Part shown: one piece after another, positions 35,031 to 45,484 of the stretch
Layout: every line of letters starts with the position of its first letter
Position numbering within the stretch: position 1 is the stretch's first letter
Assembly (NCBI GenBank): GCA_965276815.1
Contig: CBDIBE010000008.1
Coordinates: 1 to 64,000 of the forward strand
Length of the DNA: 64,000 nt
Direction: 5' to 3'
From: JAVVHH01 sp965276815
GTDB lineage: Bacteria; Pseudomonadota; Alphaproteobacteria; Acetobacterales; Acetobacteraceae
Notes under the pieces: model-generated
Seen by the model: only the letters and a program-made list of their open reading frames with translations
Told to the model about the DNA's origin: nothing
The model's database searches: none
Program-made: the position numbers and the translations under genes

Positions 35031-35719
35031 GCCGGGACGGCAGGCGCCGGGTCGAACACGGGCGGGCGGTGCAGCGCCTTGATCTCGGCCTCGAGCAGGG
35101 GCGGATCTGGATCGGCGAGCCAGCGCGCCTGGACCTGCACGGCGGTCGCCAGCATCGCCTTGTAGGTGTCGCGCGGCACCTCGACGGCGCCGAACTGGGC
35201 GAGATGCGAGGTGACGAACTGGGTGTCGAGCAGGACGTAGCCCCCGAGCCGCATGCGAGCGACGAGGTGGACGAGCGCTACTTTCGAGGCGTCGCGGACG
35301 GTGCTGAACATGCTCTCGCCGAAGAACACGCCGCCGAGCGAGACGCCGTAGAGCCCGCCGACCAAGACGCCTTCGTGCCAGCATTCCACCGAATGGGCAT
35401 AGCCCTGGCGGTGCAGGTCTTGGAACAGGCGCTCGATATCGTTGTTGATCCAGGTGTCCTCGCGGCCCGGCGCCGCGGCGGCGCAGCCGGCGATGACCGC
35501 GGCAAAGGCCCGGTTGGACGTGACCTCGAAGGCGTCGGACAGGACTGTCCGGCGCAAACGCTTGGAAAGATGGAAAGTGTCGAGCGGCAGGATGCCGCGC
35601 AGTTCAGGGTCGAGCCAGTAGAGGCGCAAGCCCCGCCGCGTCTCGGCCATCGGGAACAGGCCGACCCGGTAGGCACGAAGCATGAGCTCCGGCGTGACCT
35701 CAATGGTGCGGCGTGACAT
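35027..35719 (-). CDS. aat: Leucyl/phenylalanyl-tRNA-protein transferase
   Basis: 230 residues. The enzyme adds Leu or Phe from aminoacyl-tRNA to N-terminal Lys or Arg of proteins, marking them for ClpAP. Signature blocks: YRVGLFPMAE, LYWLDPELRGILPL, WINNDIERLFQDLHRQGYAHSVE, GGLYGVSLGGVFFGESMFS and LLDTQFVTSHLAQFGA. ATG 35719 fits the family N-terminus (EVTPELMLRAYRVG) better than a frame start at 35755. In many alphaproteobacteria aat follows accBC, as here (90-bp gap), so a shared transcript is likely. Confidence 0.95.
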   Translation of the reverse strand: MSRRTIEVTPELMLRAYRVGLFPMAETRRGLRLYWLDPELRGILPLDTFHLSKRLRRTVLSDAFEVTSNRAFAAVIAGCAAAAPGREDTWINNDIERLFQDLHRQGYAHSVECWHEGVLVGGLYGVSLGGVFFGESMFSTVRDASKVALVHLVARMRLGGYVLLDTQFVTSHLAQFGAVEVPRDTYKAMLATAVQVQARWLADPDPPLLEAEIKALHRPPVFDPAPAVPA

Positions 35720-35809
35720 GGCTTGTATGTTGGGGTGAGCCGGACGCGCTGCCAACTGGATTCCGCATGTTTGTGCCTGACGGTTTCGTTAGACTCGGCG
35801 ACACCAAAG

Positions 35810-37147
35810 CTACGCCGCCACGAACTGCTCGAGCCAGTGGATCGTATAGTCGCCGGCGCGGAAGTCGGGCGCTTCCATGATCCGGCGATGCAGCGGCAGG
35901 GTCGTGCGCACGCCTTGGATGGCGAACTCCATCAGCGCCCGTCGCATGCGGGCGATCGCTTCGGGCCTGCTCGGCGCATGGACGATCAGCTTGGCGACCA
36001 TGCTGTCGTAGTAGGGCGGGATGACGTAGCCGGCGTAGAGCGCGCTGTCTACACGGACGCCCAGCCCGCCCGGCGGCTGGTAGACGTCGACCCGGCCGGG
36101 CGCCGGCATGAAGGTGACGGGGTCCTCGGCGGTGATCCGGCATTCGATGGCGTGGCCCTGGAAGGCGATATCCGCCTGCTCGTAGCCGAGCACCTCCCCG
36201 GCGGCGATGCGGATCTGCTCGCGGACGAGGTCGACGTTGCAGACCATCTCGGTGACGGGATGCTCGACCTGCAGGCGGGTGTTCATCTCGATGAAGGCGA
36301 ATTGCCCGTCCTGATAGAGGAATTCGAGGGTGCCCGCGTTCCTGTAGCCCAGTTGCCGCAGCCCGCTGGTGACCACCTCGCCCAGCGCGTCCCGCGCCGC
36401 CGCATTGAGGGCGGGGGAACCGGCCTCTTCGACCAGTTTCTGGTGCCGGCGCTGCAGGCTGCAATCGCGTTCGCCGAAATGGACGACGTTGCCGTGATTA
36501 TCGGCGAGGACCTGCAGCTCGATATGCCGGGGCCGGTCGAGATATTTTTCCATATAGACCGAGTCATTGCCGAACGCGGCGCGCGCCTCGGAACGGGCGA
36601 TGCTCCAGGCCTCGTCAAGCTCGGCCGAAGTTGGGGCGACCTTCATGCCGCGCCCGCCGCCGCCCGCCGCGGCCTTGACCAGGATCGGGTAGCCGATCGC
36701 GGCGGCGACCCGGCGCGCCTGGTCGAGGTCCTCGACCGCCCCGTCGGAGCCCGGCACGAGGGGCACGCCGAGCGAGGCCATCGCCGCCTTGGCCGCGATC
36801 TTGTCGCCCATCATGGAGATATGCTGCGGCGAGGGGCCGATGAAGGTGATGCCGTGCGCCTCGACCATCTCGGCGAAGCGGGCGTTCTCAGAGAGAAAGC
36901 CATAGCCCGGATGGATCGCGTCCGCCCCGGTCACCATGGCGGCCGACAGGATCGCGGGCTGATTGAGATAGCTCTCGGTGGCGGAGGGTGGCCCGATGCA
37001 GACACTCTCATCGGCGAGGCGGACATGCATGGCGGTACTATCGGCCGTGGAGTGTACGGCGACGGTGGGGATGCCGATCTCGCGGCACGCGCGCTGGATC
37101 CGCAGCGCGATTTCGCCGCGGTTGGCGATCAGGATCTTGCGGAACAC
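35810..37147 (-). CDS. accC: Acetyl-CoA carboxylase biotin carboxylase subunit
   Basis: 445 residues, full length. ATP-grasp biotin carboxylase: FRKILIANRGEIALRI start, IHPGYGFLSENA, ATP loop KAAAGGGGRGM, FGERDCSLQRRHQKLVEEA with the catalytic cysteine/HCO3- region, and IEMNTRLQVEHPVTE. It carboxylates biotin on AccB in the first half-reaction of fatty-acid synthesis. Starts with GTG at the last base of accB's stop region, so the pair is translationally linked. Confidence 0.97.
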   Translation of the reverse strand: MFRKILIANRGEIALRIQRACREIGIPTVAVHSTADSTAMHVRLADESVCIGPPSATESYLNQPAILSAAMVTGADAIHPGYGFLSENARFAEMVEAHGITFIGPSPQHISMMGDKIAAKAAMASLGVPLVPGSDGAVEDLDQARRVAAAIGYPILVKAAAGGGGRGMKVAPTSAELDEAWSIARSEARAAFGNDSVYMEKYLDRPRHIELQVLADNHGNVVHFGERDCSLQRRHQKLVEEAGSPALNAAARDALGEVVTSGLRQLGYRNAGTLEFLYQDGQFAFIEMNTRLQVEHPVTEMVCNVDLVREQIRIAAGEVLGYEQADIAFQGHAIECRITAEDPVTFMPAPGRVDVYQPPGGLGVRVDSALYAGYVIPPYYDSMVAKLIVHAPSRPEAIARMRRALMEFAIQGVRTTLPLHRRIMEAPDFRAGDYTIHWLEQFVAA

Positions 37148-37587
37148 TACTCGATGACCAGCAGCGGCTGGCCATATTCGACGGGCTGGCCGTTGCTGAC
37201 CAGGATGCGGGTGACGGTGCCGGCGTGCGGGGCCTTGATCTGGTTGAAGGTCTTCATCGCCTCGATCAGCATCACAGTCTGGCCGGTGGCGACGGCCTGG
37301 CCTTGGGTGATGAAGGGCGGGCTGGCCGGGTCGGGCGAGAGATAGGCGATGCCGACCATCGGGCTGGGGACGGCGCCTTCCGGCGGCGTGTCGTCCGCCG
37401 GGGCGGGTTCGACGGAAGCTGCTTGGACGGGCGCGGCGACGACGGGCGCGGGGTGCACGGGTGCCGCGCCACGCACGAGGCGAAGCCGCTGATCGGCGGA
37501 GACGATCTCAATTTCGGTCAGGCCGGCGTCGCGCAAGATATTGGCCAGGCTGCGAATCGCCTCTGGGTCAAATGCGATGGGGTTCAT
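37147..37587 (-). CDS. accB: Biotin carboxyl carrier protein of acetyl-CoA carboxylase
   Basis: 146 residues: an N-terminal helix region, an Ala/Pro linker (about 42-70) and a C-terminal biotinyl domain. The biotinylated lysine is Lys112 in LIEAMKTFN, and SPMVGIAYLSPDP is the usual entry to the domain. Carries CO2 between AccC and the carboxyltransferase. ATG follows AAGGA. Upstream 90 bp to the ferritin-like gene probably hold the accBC promoter. Confidence 0.97.
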   Translation of the reverse strand: MNPIAFDPEAIRSLANILRDAGLTEIEIVSADQRLRLVRGAAPVHPAPVVAAPVQAASVEPAPADDTPPEGAVPSPMVGIAYLSPDPASPPFITQGQAVATGQTVMLIEAMKTFNQIKAPHAGTVTRILVSNGQPVEYGQPLLVIE

Positions 37588-37677
37588 GCGGGGTCCTTAC
37601 GGCAGCCCGGCGGCCCGGACTGGATCAGGCCGCGCCCCTAGCATGGGCGGGCCTGGGCGTCCAATGGACCCGGCGCT

Positions 37678-38511
37678 CTAGGCGGCCCTGGCCAGCTCGA
37701 TCGTTTTTTCGAAGGTCCGCCGGCGCCGCTGCAACATCGCCCAGGCCAGCCGGGCGGCGCCAGCGGAGAGACGCCCGCGCGGGGGCAGGCCGACGGCCTT
37801 GAGCACCATGCCCGTGCTGCGCTCGATGTGGCGCCACTGATAGAAGCCCATGGCGCGCGCCATGTAGCCGGCGATGCAGCGCTCGTGCTCGTAGGGCATG
37901 CCCTCCGGCTCGTTGCCGCAGTGGAAGGCGTAGGCCAGTTCGTCGTCCTCGGTCTCGTTTATCCGGCCGGCGGCGATCCGCAGGCGGGAGACCATACCGA
38001 GCTTCTCGCGAGCCAAGTAGCGGCGCATGTGGTCGTAGAACAGCTTGAAATGCCGATACTCGTCGGCGGCGATCAGCTTGCAGACCTGCTTGAGCACCGG
38101 TTCACCGGTCGCGTCCGCGAGCGCCGTGTAATAGCTACTTGTGCCCGTCTCCACCATGCAGCGGGCGATCAGCTCGCCGGTGCGCGAGCCGCGCACGCTC
38201 GCATCGGCGTCGAGCGGCAGCTTGTAGCCGTTGCGGTAGCGCTCGAAGGCGGCGGGGAAGTCCCATCCGGGGTCGGCCAAGCCGGCCCACCGGCCCAGCG
38301 CATCACCGTGCTGGACTTCCTCGACCCCCCAATTTTCGGTGGCACGCCGGAAGTCCGGGTCATCGACAAAAACCCGGCCGAGATAGGCCGCGTAATCCAT
38401 CCCGTTCCGCTCGACCATCGCCGCTGCCTTGACGAGCGGGACGATGTCGGGATCGACGCGCGCCGGGTCGAAGTCGCCCCAGACCACGTCATCGAGAGAC
38501 CAGTGCTTCAT
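37678..38511 (-). CDS. Ferritin-like di-iron protein, desaturase/R2-type pattern
   Basis: 277 residues, no signal peptide. Two helix-pair iron motifs are visible: Glu34 with Glu65-x-x-His68 (VEEVQH), and Glu121 with Glu151-x-x-His154 (DEYRH). This E...ExxH...E...ExxH order is that of di-iron carboxylate proteins such as acyl-ACP desaturases and the R2-like proteins. It may be an oxidase or desaturase-like enzyme in the cytoplasm; no direct substrate hint. Located between atpC and accB on the same strand, so it might be transcribed with either neighbour. Confidence 0.75.
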   Translation of the reverse strand: MKHWSLDDVVWGDFDPARVDPDIVPLVKAAAMVERNGMDYAAYLGRVFVDDPDFRRATENWGVEEVQHGDALGRWAGLADPGWDFPAAFERYRNGYKLPLDADASVRGSRTGELIARCMVETGTSSYYTALADATGEPVLKQVCKLIAADEYRHFKLFYDHMRRYLAREKLGMVSRLRIAAGRINETEDDELAYAFHCGNEPEGMPYEHERCIAGYMARAMGFYQWRHIERSTGMVLKAVGLPPRGRLSAGAARLAWAMLQRRRRTFEKTIELARAA

Positions 38512-38619
38512 GAACTTGAACTACCGCGTAGAGACTGGCGCAACCATAACCTGGACGTAGCCCGTCAGTTCACCCCGCGCTACTAGCGCGCCGTCTGGTG
38601 TTGCAGTTCGGTTACAGCC

Positions 38620-39027
38620 TCAAGCGGCGCCGGCGGCGGCGATCATCGCCCGCGCCGATTGCATGCGCGCCATCGCCGCGTCCACGGCCGGTATGTCCAG
38701 CTTGTCGGCGGCATCGTACTCCGCCTGCGCCACGCGCAACCGCTCCTCGCCGGCGGCGCGGGACACCTCGGCGACCGGCGTCGCCTCGTCGGCCAGTACG
38801 GTGCAGCGCTCCGGCGTGATCTCGGCGAAGCCGCCACTGACGAAGAGCTGCGAGGTTGGCTTGCCACCCTCGTGCAAGGTGATCGTGCCACCGCGCAGCA
38901 GTACGATCATCGGCGTATGCCCCTGCAGCACGCCCATGTCGCCCTCGGAAGCCGGGATGACCGCCATGTCCACCGGCTGCGACAGCAGCAGCCGGTCCGG
39001 GCTCACGATCTCCAGCAGGGTCGGCAT
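38620..39027 (-). CDS. atpC: ATP synthase F1 epsilon subunit
   Basis: 135 residues. N-terminal beta-sandwich (EIVSPDRLLLSQPVDMAVIP followed by ASEGDMGVLQGHTPMI) and a short C-terminal helical part, the classic epsilon architecture. Part of the rotor stalk and inhibits ATP hydrolysis. Last gene of the F1 operon, two bases after the atpD stop. Confidence 0.96.
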   Translation of the reverse strand: MPTLLEIVSPDRLLLSQPVDMAVIPASEGDMGVLQGHTPMIVLLRGGTITLHEGGKPTSQLFVSGGFAEITPERCTVLADEATPVAEVSRAAGEERLRVAQAEYDAADKLDIPAVDAAMARMQSARAMIAAAGAA

Positions 39028-39029
39028 GG

Positions 39030-40460
39030 TTAGGCGGCCACTTTCAAGCCTTCGGCCTTCTTCACCGCGTCGTCGATCGTGCCGACCATATAGAAGGCAG
39101 CCTCGGGCAGGTGGTCATACTCGCCGTTCACGATCGCCTTGAAGCTGCGCACCGTGTCGGCAACCGACACGAACAGGCCGGGCGTGCCGGTGAACACCTC
39201 GGCGACATGGAACGGCTGCGAGAGGAAGCGCTCGATGCGCCGCGCGCGGGCGACGACCAGCTTGTCGTCCTCGGACAGCTCGTCCATGCCGAGAATGGCG
39301 ATGATGTCCTGCAGGCTCTTATAGGTCTGCAGCACCCTCTGCACTTCGCGGGCCGTGTTGTAGTGCTCCTCGCCGACGATCCGCGGGTCGAGCGAGCGGC
39401 TGGTGGAGTCCAGCGGGTCGACGGCCGGGTAGATGCCCTTCTCGGAGATCGCCCGGCTCAGCGTTGTGGTGGCGTCGAGGTGGGCGAAAGAGGTCGCCGG
39501 CGCCGGGTCGGTGAGGTCGTCGGCGGGGACGTAGATCGCCTGCACCGAGGTGATCGAGCCCTTGTTGGTGCTGGTGATGCGCTCCTGCAGCGCGCCCATG
39601 TCGGTGGCGAGCGTCGGCTGGTAGCCGACCGCGGAGGGGATGCGGCCGAGGAGCGCGGAGACTTCGGCGCCGGCCTGGGTGAAGCGGAAGATGTTGTCGA
39701 CGAAGAAGAGCACGTCCTGGCCCTCCTCGTCGCGGAAGTATTCTGCGAGCGTCAGTCCGGAGAGGCCGACGCGGGCGCGGGCGCCGGGCGGCTCGTTCAT
39801 CTGGCCGTAGACGAGGGCCACTTTTGATCCCTCGGTGGTGTTCTCGCCGAGCTTGATTACGCCGGCGTCGATCATCTCATGGTAGAGGTCATTGCCCTCG
39901 CGGGTCCGCTCGCCGACGCCGGCGAACACCGAGACGCCACCATGCGCCTTGGCGATGTTGTTGATCAGTTCCTGGATCAGCACGGTTTTGCCGACGCCGG
40001 CGCCGCCGAACAGGCCGATCTTGCCGCCCTTCACGTAGGGGGCCAGCAGGTCCACGACCTTGATCCCGGTGACCAGGATTTCTGCGGACGTCGCCTGCTC
40101 CTCGAATGACGGCGCGGCGCGGTGGATCGGGTAGCGGAGGTCGCTCTGCACCGGGCCGCGGTCGTCGATCGGCTCGCCGATTACGTTCAGGATGCGGCCG
40201 AGCGTGCCGGGGCCGACCGGGACGCTGATCGGCGCGCCGGTGTCCACCACCTCGCTGCCGCGGACCATGCCGTCCGTGCTGTCCATGGCGATGCAGCGGA
40301 CGGTCTTCTCGCCCAGTTCCTGCGAGACTTCGAGCACCAGGGTCGCATCGCCGTTCTTGGCGTGCAGCGCGTTCTGGATGAAGGGCAGCTCGCCGTCGAA
40401 CTGCACGTCCACCACGGCGCCGAGCACCTGCGTCACCTGGCCGACATTGTTCTTTGCCAT
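39030..40460 (-). CDS. atpD: ATP synthase F1 beta subunit
   Basis: 476 residues with catalytic P-loop GGAGVGKT (about 152-159), the Glu-containing GERTREGND catalytic segment and ALLGRIPSAVGYQPTLATDMG. The catalytic half of each alpha-beta pair, making ATP from ADP and phosphate. An AGGAG site precedes its ATG. Confidence 0.98.
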   Translation of the reverse strand: MAKNNVGQVTQVLGAVVDVQFDGELPFIQNALHAKNGDATLVLEVSQELGEKTVRCIAMDSTDGMVRGSEVVDTGAPISVPVGPGTLGRILNVIGEPIDDRGPVQSDLRYPIHRAAPSFEEQATSAEILVTGIKVVDLLAPYVKGGKIGLFGGAGVGKTVLIQELINNIAKAHGGVSVFAGVGERTREGNDLYHEMIDAGVIKLGENTTEGSKVALVYGQMNEPPGARARVGLSGLTLAEYFRDEEGQDVLFFVDNIFRFTQAGAEVSALLGRIPSAVGYQPTLATDMGALQERITSTNKGSITSVQAIYVPADDLTDPAPATSFAHLDATTTLSRAISEKGIYPAVDPLDSTSRSLDPRIVGEEHYNTAREVQRVLQTYKSLQDIIAILGMDELSEDDKLVVARARRIERFLSQPFHVAEVFTGTPGLFVSVADTVRSFKAIVNGEYDHLPEAAFYMVGTIDDAVKKAEGLKVAA

Positions 40461-40476
40461 CGTCTTCGCTCCTAGA

Positions 40477-41355
40477 TCAGACCGCTTCGGCGCCGGAGAT
40501 GATCTCGATCAGCTCCCGGGTGATGTTCGCCTGGCGCGTGCGGTTATAGTTGAGGGTGAGCCGGTTGATCATGTCGCCGGCATTGCGGGTCGCGTTGTCC
40601 ATCGCCGCCATGCGCGCGCCTTGCTCGCCAGCCGCACTTTCGATGAGGGCGCGGAAGAGCTGGATCCCTAGGTTGCGCGGGAGCAAGGCGGCGAGGATGG
40701 TCTCCTCGTCGGGCTCGAACTCGTATTGCGCCTGGGCGGTCTGCTCGGCCGGGGTGTCGGGGAGGGTCAGCGGGATAAGCTGGATCTCGGTCGGCACCTG
40801 GCTGATCACCGAGACGAAGCGGTTGTAGATCACGGAGCACACGTCGAACTCGCCGCGGCCCAGCATGGCGGTGACCATCTCGGCGGCTTCGTTGATGTCG
40901 GCGAACTCGACCTGCTTCTTGCCGGCGAAGCTGTATTCGCTGGCGATGCGGCTGGCGTATTCGCGGCGGAGGTAATCGCGGCCCTTGCGGCCGACGGTCA
41001 GCACCTTGACAGTCTTGCTCTCAAGCTCGAGCTGCTGGATACGGTTGCGGGCGAAGCGGCCGACATTGGTGTTGAACGCGCCGGCCAGGCCGCGATCGGC
41101 GGTGACGACGATCAGCAGGTGAACCCGATCCTGCCCGGTGCCAACGAGCATGCGCGGCGCGGTCGGCGAGCCCTGCACGCTGGCGGCGAGGGCCGCGAGC
41201 ATGCGCTGCATGCGGTCGGCGTACGGCCGGGCTGCCTCAGCCTGGGTCTGGGCGCGCTTGAGCTTGCTGGCAGCAACCATCTTCATGGCCGAAGTGATCT
41301 TGCGTGTGGATTTGACGCTGTTGATGCGCCCGCGCAGCGCCTTGAGACTGGCCAT
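40477..41355 (-). CDS. atpG: ATP synthase F1 gamma subunit
   Basis: 292 residues. Starts MASLKALRGRINSVKSTRKI and ends with the coiled C-terminal helix (MDNATRNAGDMINRLTLNYN, then RTRQANITRELIEIISG). The central rotor shaft that couples proton flow to the alpha/beta hexamer. ATG 41355 lies three bases after the atpA stop. Confidence 0.97.
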   Translation of the reverse strand: MASLKALRGRINSVKSTRKITSAMKMVAASKLKRAQTQAEAARPYADRMQRMLAALAASVQGSPTAPRMLVGTGQDRVHLLIVVTADRGLAGAFNTNVGRFARNRIQQLELESKTVKVLTVGRKGRDYLRREYASRIASEYSFAGKKQVEFADINEAAEMVTAMLGRGEFDVCSVIYNRFVSVISQVPTEIQLIPLTLPDTPAEQTAQAQYEFEPDEETILAALLPRNLGIQLFRALIESAAGEQGARMAAMDNATRNAGDMINRLTLNYNRTRQANITRELIEIISGAEAV

Positions 41356-41358
41356 GAG

Positions 41359-42891
<1,533 letters not shown>

Positions 42892-42892
42892 A

Positions 42893-43456
42893 CTAGGCGG
42901 CACCCTTCATGGCGTACTGCAGGCGTTGCAGGCGGGATTTTAAGCTGGTGTCGTAAAGCCGGGCGCCGATGCGCACGATCAGCCCACCGAGCAGGCCCGG
43001 ATCCACGTTGTCTTCGATGTTGACGGAGCCGTAGCCGGCCTCGATCAGCCGGGCACGGAGCTGCTCGCGCTGCACGTCGGTCAGCTTATGCGCCGAGGTG
43101 ACATGGGCGACGACCACGCCGCGCTTGGCCGCGACCAGTGCGGCGAAGGCGGCGACGATCTGGCGCAGCGCGCCGAGCCGGCGGTTGTTGGCGATCACGC
43201 CGACGAAATCACGCACCAGCTTGCCAAAGCCTTCCTGTGCGAGCACCGCCTCCGCCGCCTGCCGCGCCTGGGTGACGTCGATCAGCGGGCTGGAGAGCAG
43301 CCGCTGGAATTCGGGGCTCTCGTCGATGAGCTTGCCCAGGCTCTCCATCTCGGAGACCGTTTGGTCGAGCGCATGCGTCTCGTCGGCCTGCGCATAGAGC
43401 GCGGTCGCATAACGGCTGGCGAGGGCGCCGCCGGAGGTCGTGGTGCCAGAGGCCAC
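42893..43456 (-). CDS. atpH: ATP synthase F1 delta subunit
   Basis: About 187 residues from GTG 43456, chosen because it yields VASGTTTSGGALASRYATAL, the usual alphaproteobacterial AtpH opening; the frame runs eight codons further to a TTG at 43480. The N-terminal helical domain and the C-terminal NIEDNVDPGLLGGLIVRIG are typical. Stator peripheral stalk linking F1 to the membrane. First gene of atpHAGDC; F0 genes are elsewhere, the usual alphaproteobacterial split. Confidence 0.94.
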   Translation of the reverse strand: MASGTTTSGGALASRYATALYAQADETHALDQTVSEMESLGKLIDESPEFQRLLSSPLIDVTQARQAAEAVLAQEGFGKLVRDFVGVIANNRRLGALRQIVAAFAALVAAKRGVVVAHVTSAHKLTDVQREQLRARLIEAGYGSVNIEDNVDPGLLGGLIVRIGARLYDTSLKSRLQRLQYAMKGAA

Positions 43457-43598
43457 GCTGGGGTCCTGTCCATAGAGCAATAGATCACGCCGGCGGGTCG
43501 ACCGACGGCCCGGCGTCTAGCATGGGGTGTCGCGTGCGGCAACCGGTTGAACGCGGCCTGGGACGCATCAGGCCCGCAGCATTGGCGGTCCGGCAGCA

Positions 43599-43626
43599 TT
43601 GCTTTTGGCAACGTATCAGGTATAAT
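43599..43626 (+). promoter_or_regulatory. Sigma-70-like promoter for the RTX-type protein
   Basis: TTGCTT at 43599-43604 and a perfect TATAAT at 43621-43626 are separated by 16 bp, upstream of the gene at 43714. The -10 box is followed by a small palindrome CTCTCGTTAAGAG (43627-43639) that could serve as an operator. The leader would be about 80 nt. Confidence 0.5.
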
Positions 43627-43713
43627 CTCTCGTTAAGAGTTATCTGCTCGGGAGGCGGCGCCCCCGGGATTTTTCCATCCGCAAAACGCGCGCCCGGACG
43701 ATAGCAGTCACCC

Positions 43714-45390
43714 ATGCCCAGCTCGACCCAGACCTCGGGAACATTCCTCTTCGCGCCTTGGAGCGACGACTTCGATTTCTCGCAGATCGACCCGGCGCTC
43801 GGCATCGAGTCCATCAGCCTGTCGCTCACCGGCTACGTTTACAGCATGGTCTCGGTGGACAGCTCCGAGGCGGGTGAATTCGAGAGCACCGCGACCGGCG
43901 CGGTGACGCTGCGGCGGCCGGACGGCTCGGCCTGGCTCTCGGTCTCGCCCTCGGCGAGCGTCGTTGCCGACCTGCCCGGCGCCGGGTCCGAGCCGGCGCT
44001 GCTCGCTGCCGGCGGCACGAGCAGCACGTCGGCGAACTATGCGGCGGGACAGACCGCATCGGCCGACGCGGCACTGCTGGTGGGAACGGGGCAGGTGAGC
44101 CTCGGCGTGGACGCCTCGGCGCAGATCTCGGCGAGCGGACCGGGCAACATGACGGCGGACTTCACGACCCTGGTCGGCGCCACCGCCTCGCTCGTGGCCG
44201 AGACCGGGGCTAGTGCGGGCGGCTCTTTTGATTGGGGGGACGACGCAAGCACCACCTATCTTCGGCCCGTTATCTATCCCGTTATCTATATGGCCGGATC
44301 GGTTACTACGGCGCCGCAGGTTCTGACGGTAGAGGATGCCGGCACCGGTGCAGACAACACTCTGACGCTGAACGGCTTCGATCCCGCTTTGGGCCAGTTG
44401 CTGAGCGTCAACATCTCCATTGCCGCTAACGCTTCGGGCAGCGTGATGGCCGAAAACCTTGATCCGGCCGCGGACTCGCTAACCGTCGGCCAAACCGCGA
44501 CGGTCTACCTCTACGCGCCAGACGGCAGTTCCTTGGCCAGTTCCTCCGCCCAGTTCGACAACACGGCCCAACTCGCCGCCTTCGACGGACAAGCAGATTT
44601 CAGCGGTCCATCCTCGGACACGATCACTGAGTCGGCCCCGGCGGGGACTGTCGCTGCCACGACCACGACCGTAAACGGCGCCGGACTCGCTGACTTCGAG
44701 ACGAACGGGACCGTGTCGCTCCAGGTCGACCGCGTCGGCAGCACCACGATCGACGGGCCGGGCAATTTGGAAATCTCGGCCGCGCTGCAGGCCGGCGCGG
44801 CCGTGACGGCGAGCTACACCTACCTGCCCGGCAACGTCACCTATACCGACACCACCACCGGCGCGAGCGGCCGGGTTGCCGGCGGCGACTATTCCGGGCC
44901 GGTCGCCGGCCTCACCTACCAATATATCTGGTCCAGCACCGATTCCGTTTCGCTGGGCGCCACCATGCCGAACGTGTTCCTCAAGGGCGGCGACGGGAAC
45001 GACACGCTGACGGCGGAGGGCGGCAACAACGTCCTCGATGGGGGCGCCGGGTCGAACCTGTTGGTCGGCGGGACCGGCGACGACACGTTCTTTGTCGACG
45101 CCCGCGACAGCGCCGCAACCTGGAGCACGCTCGTCAACTTCCATCCCGGCGATCAGGCGACGATCTTCGGCTTCCAGGCCGGCGTCAGCACGATGCCGCT
45201 CACCGCGTCGGACGGCCCGGCCGGCAACACCGGGGTGACGATCCACTCGGAGACCGGCGGCGCCGGCACCGGGGTCGACGCCAGCATCACCTTCGGCGGC
45301 ATCAGCCTGGCCACGGCCCAGCAGAGCTTCGTGTTCACCACCGGGTCGGTGCCGGGCGGCAGTGATTACTTGCTGATCCAATACCGGTAG
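43714..45390 (+). CDS. Secreted RTX-type protein with two choice-of-anchor-like domains
   Basis: 558 residues, acidic, very few Cys, no signal peptide, as expected for type I secretion. Residues 1-100 and about 208-380 are two similar beta domains, each with F(S/D)x(I/F)DPALG followed by VTL/SVN sheets; this resembles choice-of-anchor E-type domains. Residues 422-455 carry RTX nonapeptides (KGGDGNDTLTAEGGNNVLDG continuing GGAGSN), which bind Ca2+. The last ~110 residues (TWSTLVNFHPGDQATIFGFQ onward) recur in the protein at 55370-58630. Stands alone between the atp operon and a sugar importer. Confidence 0.82.
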   Translation: MPSSTQTSGTFLFAPWSDDFDFSQIDPALGIESISLSLTGYVYSMVSVDSSEAGEFESTATGAVTLRRPDGSAWLSVSPSASVVADLPGAGSEPALLAAGGTSSTSANYAAGQTASADAALLVGTGQVSLGVDASAQISASGPGNMTADFTTLVGATASLVAETGASAGGSFDWGDDASTTYLRPVIYPVIYMAGSVTTAPQVLTVEDAGTGADNTLTLNGFDPALGQLLSVNISIAANASGSVMAENLDPAADSLTVGQTATVYLYAPDGSSLASSSAQFDNTAQLAAFDGQADFSGPSSDTITESAPAGTVAATTTTVNGAGLADFETNGTVSLQVDRVGSTTIDGPGNLEISAALQAGAAVTASYTYLPGNVTYTDTTTGASGRVAGGDYSGPVAGLTYQYIWSSTDSVSLGATMPNVFLKGGDGNDTLTAEGGNNVLDGGAGSNLLVGGTGDDTFFVDARDSAATWSTLVNFHPGDQATIFGFQAGVSTMPLTASDGPAGNTGVTIHSETGGAGTGVDASITFGGISLATAQQSFVFTTGSVPGGSDYLLIQYR

Positions 45391-45484
45391 TTTCGGCGTG
45401 TTTTTATTGCGCGCCGCAGGGCCGGCGTGCGAGGCTTCCCATCAACGAGGCATAATAATCATGCTCGTTGGGGAGGATATCGGG

